Assembly: GCF_020921035.1 (NCBI RefSeq)
Contig: NC_063158.1
Coordinates: 7,608,001-7,672,000 of the forward strand
Source: Rhodamnia argentea
Lineage: Eukaryota > Streptophyta > Magnoliopsida > Myrtales > Myrtaceae
Reading direction: 5' to 3'
DNA length: 64,000 bases
This document shows, in pieces, positions 60,154 to 64,000 of this stretch. The position numbers were made by a program, and so were the translations under genes. The notes below the pieces were generated by a model that was not told the DNA's origin, did no database searches, and was given only the letters and a program-made list of their open reading frames with translations. Numbering within the stretch: the stretch's first letter is position 1; every line of letters begins with the position of its first letter.

Positions 60154-62990
60154 CTACAATGGCTGCATTTCCAAATTGGTGCTTTCTGGATCCTTGGACG
60201 CAGGGGCAGGTGGCGCAACTGCGGATTCTTGGTCGTCTTTAGAGCTCATCTCTTGAACGGGAGGAGGGTTAACAACAGGCACAGGCATCGCGGCATTATC
60301 AGAGAGATGATTCTTCATCTCCCGGTGCTCCTGGCACAATGCGCACCAGTGCATGCAGCAGTGCACTAGACATGGATCGCATGGTGAATTCTGCACAGCT
60401 TTGGTAAGTCAGCAGCAGCAACCAGAAGTAATTCCTTAAAAAATCTGATGTCAAACAGTTGCAGTTTTCATCAGAAGCCACCTATGTGGTGAACAGAGAC
60501 TTAAGGATGTACATGTTTATTATAGTAGTACTTTGTGAAACTTCAACTATCAAAACACAATGTTTCAGTTAAAAGTGATTTCAAGCTCGTGCAATAAGTA
60601 AAATTCCAAAGTCAAACATAGATGATTGAACCAGCAGTTAAACCGATCAATCCTAATCTCTTCAATTTCGCTGACCTATAAAAACATCACCTAAGAAGTA
60701 TACAGAAACTCACCTTCAGATGATACTTATTCTGTAATGACTGCCGAAAGAGGCCAGTGTAGATGCCACAGATCCACCAAGCAAAAAGCAGACTCTCGCA
60801 CAAAAGAAATGATGTCTTAGGATCAATACCGTGAAACATTCCTGTCGCTGCGGCAAGAGCCAACCCACCTTCAACACATATGGCATGGCAAACACAACCA
60901 TTTGTCCAAGGAATATCATCTCTCAATGTTTCTACATTGCGGCCAAACAGCACACAAGGGCAGAATAGCCCTGTCCAGCCTGTAGATTATATCATCGTTT
61001 AGAATCTTAACTGCACCATAGAAAGGATGTGAAAGAAAGGGTGAACCAAAAAAACTGCAGCTGAGGAACCAAAGATTTATGAAAATTTGCTTTTACATGA
61101 AAGCATATGTCCCTCTTCCACAATAGCAACAGGTCAAATCATTATTTGGACTAAAAGATCATACCATATCAGACAGTTCCCTCCCCAAGTCTACTTACAG
61201 AATGGTCAGCTGTTAAAGGAACAAAAAACTGGACATTGCAGTGGTGATGAATTCATCGGCCCATTTTTGGTTTTTCCTTTTTGACCAAACCAGTGAACCT
61301 GCTCGTAAAGGAAAAGGTAGGCAGGGTTCTTTCTTCTTTTTTGGCCGAAGGCAGGAAACAGCTGAGGACTAAGCCAGCACATACCATGACTTTCCACTCA
61401 TATTCACAGAAGATAATGACAACAGTGAATTGCTATACAGATCTGGAATGGTTAATTAAAAAAAACAAAAAAAACAAGACGAAACTCAATAATGTAACTT
61501 TTACTGCCTTGTTCAATGCTTGAGGTACTAAACTCCTGTTTTAGCCATGCAAGTTCATGTTATTCATCCAGAATGTGCTTAAACCAATTAGTACGCCCTA
61601 AGTTTTGGGCCTCACTGGGTTTCAAGGAATTGCTGGGCTTCATAAATAAAAAGAACATGACAGAACAAAACAAACATTAAGGTGATTTTCATGGACACTA
61701 TCTTTGAGACGGTGCAAGGCACAGGGGGGTTGCAAGCCTTGACTCGCTCGTCGAAGATAGTAGTACCACTGCATCAGATCTCTCACTATAGTCGCCCAAT
61801 CCTGAGGGGGGTCATGTTGTCAACCTATACTGGTGGTAAACACTCTGTGAACATGGAAGCGACAAAACTGGAGGTCTCACTTCCCAATCTTCCGCCTAAT
61901 ATCAAAACTAACCCTGTGAACAGAGAGATGCAGTACAAATGGTTGCCATTCACAGCAACAGCAATACACCACGCCATAGCCTATTCATTCTTCTAATGTT
62001 CAAATCTGATTAAAATGGAAGGACGATTCAGATTTCAACCAGAAGCATCTGGTCTACTCTTCAAGTTTTTGAAAAATGGGATGTTTTGATAAATGAAATA
62101 TGCAAATTAGGTAGGACATAGAGATAAAATGAACTCCATAATGACCATCCATGTGTTAAAATGCAAAGAAGATTCTCACAGCTTTCAGGATCATCAGCAC
62201 AAGCACAAATGCCAGTTGTCCAATCTTCGTCAGCTGGGGCCTGGTAACTTTCAGGTAAGGGTTGCCCACATTCAGAACATCTACGGACATTCAACTGCAG
62301 CGCAGAACATAAAAATCAGAACTAAACATGACATCACACGAACAAAAGAGTCTAGTAACTGATCATGCGATCGCAAATTCCAGACAGCATATGATATGGG
62401 AAGTCAATAACCGTGTCCAGGCAGTGCGGGAGGAAACTTATGATACTGAAATGCATAGTAGTTCCTCGAGGTCCTAAAACCACCTGGATCCAATTTCACA
62501 CCTCCCGGCCCTTATTTACCACCTCATAACGCACAAAAGGATCAAAACATGATCCCAAAATGAAAGTTCACGATCTCGGAGTTCCAACTTTTAATCGTTC
62601 GTTTCTCTTTTCAGGTTGTAAAATCGTCACTTTGCTCCCCACCCCACCGAGAACAGAGCAGCACAGTCGAAATCATATCCACATTCCCATTTTCCAATCG
62701 CCGAAAGACTTCGATCCACCCCGACACGAGCGTCAGATTCACATTCAAGCCACCGCACAGGAGAGACCAAAGAAACGTACGGGATTCCGGAACCGGTGAC
62801 ACCGGAATCTGAATCCACGCGACGAGGAAAACCAAGTCAATGAAATCAAATCAAACGGGGAGAGCGGACGGGAGGAGTCGACCTGAGGGATTTCCACGGG
62901 CTGGTTGAGCTCTCCGGGAGTGATGTCCTCCAATGGCGCTTGGTCTCTCGTCAACTTCACGTATCTCGACTGCGCATTCCCATCCGCCAT
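60154..62990 (-). CDS. PLAC8-family protein, cell number regulator 6-like
   Basis: Four exons, 62990-62883, 62294-62180, 60979-60714 and 60390-60154, give 241 residues. PLAC8 proteins are small Cys-rich membrane proteins; plant members include FW2.2/cell number regulators (organ size) and PCR metal-resistance proteins. The N-terminus [14 protein letters not shown] and LNQPVEIPQ resembles CNR6-type proteins. A Cys-rich stretch [11 protein letters not shown] is followed by the core [13 protein letters not shown] (about 75-87), the hallmark Cys-Pro-Cys motif. Two hydrophobic segments follow (about 101-140). [15 protein letters not shown] lies in exon 4, and the tail is Pro/Val-rich ending EMQPL. 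Exon 2-3 joining restores the codon for Cys75, supporting the splice choice. Biochemical activity is not established for this subtype. Confidence 0.93.
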
Positions 62991-63059
62991 GGTTCGATCC
63001 GGTTCGGAATTCCTCAGGTCTCGCAAAAGCTGATGGAGTCGATCGACGATGCATGCACA

Positions 63060-64000
63060 AGCCTCATCGAATTCACGACAAAGAGAACTGCTAGAAGGCG
63101 GAAATGTCGCAACTTTAGAGAGAGGAGTGCTGAAATGGCGGGAAGGTATTGAATGCTTCCTTCCAATCTCGATGAGATTTTATTTCACATTAATTTTACT
63201 GTGGATTCCCTTCCTCTTTTAACGGATATAAACTTAGTCAACTTTTATTTTATTTTGACCAAAACAAAACTTTTTATTTTATGATTCGACCAAAAAAAAA
63301 AAATTTTTTTACCTTATCCGAAATTTGCAGTACACTCCCTTTAACTTCTATTTTTTGCAAAAAAAACCTGAAATTTCCCGATATTTTCATATTAACACTT
63401 CAAGCTAGGTCCCTCCTTGCGTCCACGTAACCTTTTAACTTTACTTTTGTGATTGCTGCATGCATAATAAACGTCTGGCATGATCTTGCGACGTGTATGC
63501 AATTAATCAACATTAATTTATTGAACTTTTTATGCTCAAATTTCTATTAATTTAACGATTTTTTCATGCTCAAATTTCTGTCTCCTACTCAATTTTAAAT
63601 TAAAAAGATTGGTGCATTGAAAGTATTGTTGAATGCATTCTCAAATACATTAGACCAATAAAATAAATCAAAATGATCTTTTTAAAATAAATTTGCATTA
63701 TCCTTCCTAAACATTTATAATTCTCGACTGGTCTCATTCATAAAGATAGAGTATCTTCAAGTATACAACTTGTTCAATTGATTCAAGATTGTGAAACAAG
63801 TATATCTTCTTGCATGGAAAATACTTATAATTTGAAGTGTGCTTTTTTTTTTATTACTTGAACAAATGCATTAGTTTTGATTTGGTGTAGAATTACACTA
63901 GAAGAATTTTGAGGACAGGTTATTTAATTACGTGAACAAATCTCAAAATATATTAACAAAATTTGAATATTATAATAAAAGAGTAAGAACTACAACTTCT
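63060..64000. other. Upstream region of the PLAC8 gene and AT-rich flank
   Basis: About 62991-63150 is GC-richer and likely holds the promoter and leader of the PLAC8 gene. From 63170 to the window end the DNA is AT-rich with A- and T-runs and no gene. Confidence 0.4.

Overview
The window is plant nuclear DNA from a flowering plant. It has spliced genes with GT-AG introns, an SBP-box gene carrying a miR156 site, a vacuolar-type aquaporin, a mitochondrial EF-G, and long AT-rich intergenic stretches full of decayed LTR retrotransposons and small DNA transposons. Gene content fits a eudicot. GC-rich repeat blocks in AT-rich DNA suggest a woody species such as a Myrtaceae, but that is inference only.

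Layout. 1-12.4 kb is repeat territory: Mutator-like MITEs, an hAT-type element that appears to carry an HVA22-like gene fragment, a decayed Ty1/copia retrotransposon (4840-9404) with a MITE inserted in its 3' LTR terminus, and a 200-bp hAT MITE. A single-exon matrix metalloproteinase lies at 12525-13613 (-). From 14.3 to 31.4 kb there is a 2.87-kb solo LTR with a perfect 5-bp target duplication, more MITEs, a ~1-kb tandem duplication, microsatellites and a 789-bp hAT element; I recognise no intact gene there.

The right half is gene-rich. In order: a three-exon SPL transcription factor (31492-34330, +) with a miR156 site; a PDRG1-like prefoldin-type gene (38509-35525, -); a three-exon tonoplast aquaporin (42292-41062, -); a 20-exon mitochondrial elongation factor G (55652-44185, -), rebuilt as a continuous 764-residue frame; a broken WRN-type 3'-5' exonuclease pseudogene (about 58.85-58.25 kb, -); and a four-exon PLAC8/cell-number-regulator gene (62990-60154, -). 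All exon junctions were chosen by reading frame, GT-AG boundaries and family continuity, without transcripts.

These genes are independent housekeeping, developmental, transport and extracellular functions; nothing suggests they form a cluster or joint pathway. I found no convincing undescribed system. The most interesting items are the transposon-borne HVA22 fragment, the palindromic Mutator-like MITE family, the aquaporin's atypical selectivity-filter residues, the coding-like fragment inside the PDRG1 intron, and the exonuclease pseudogene.
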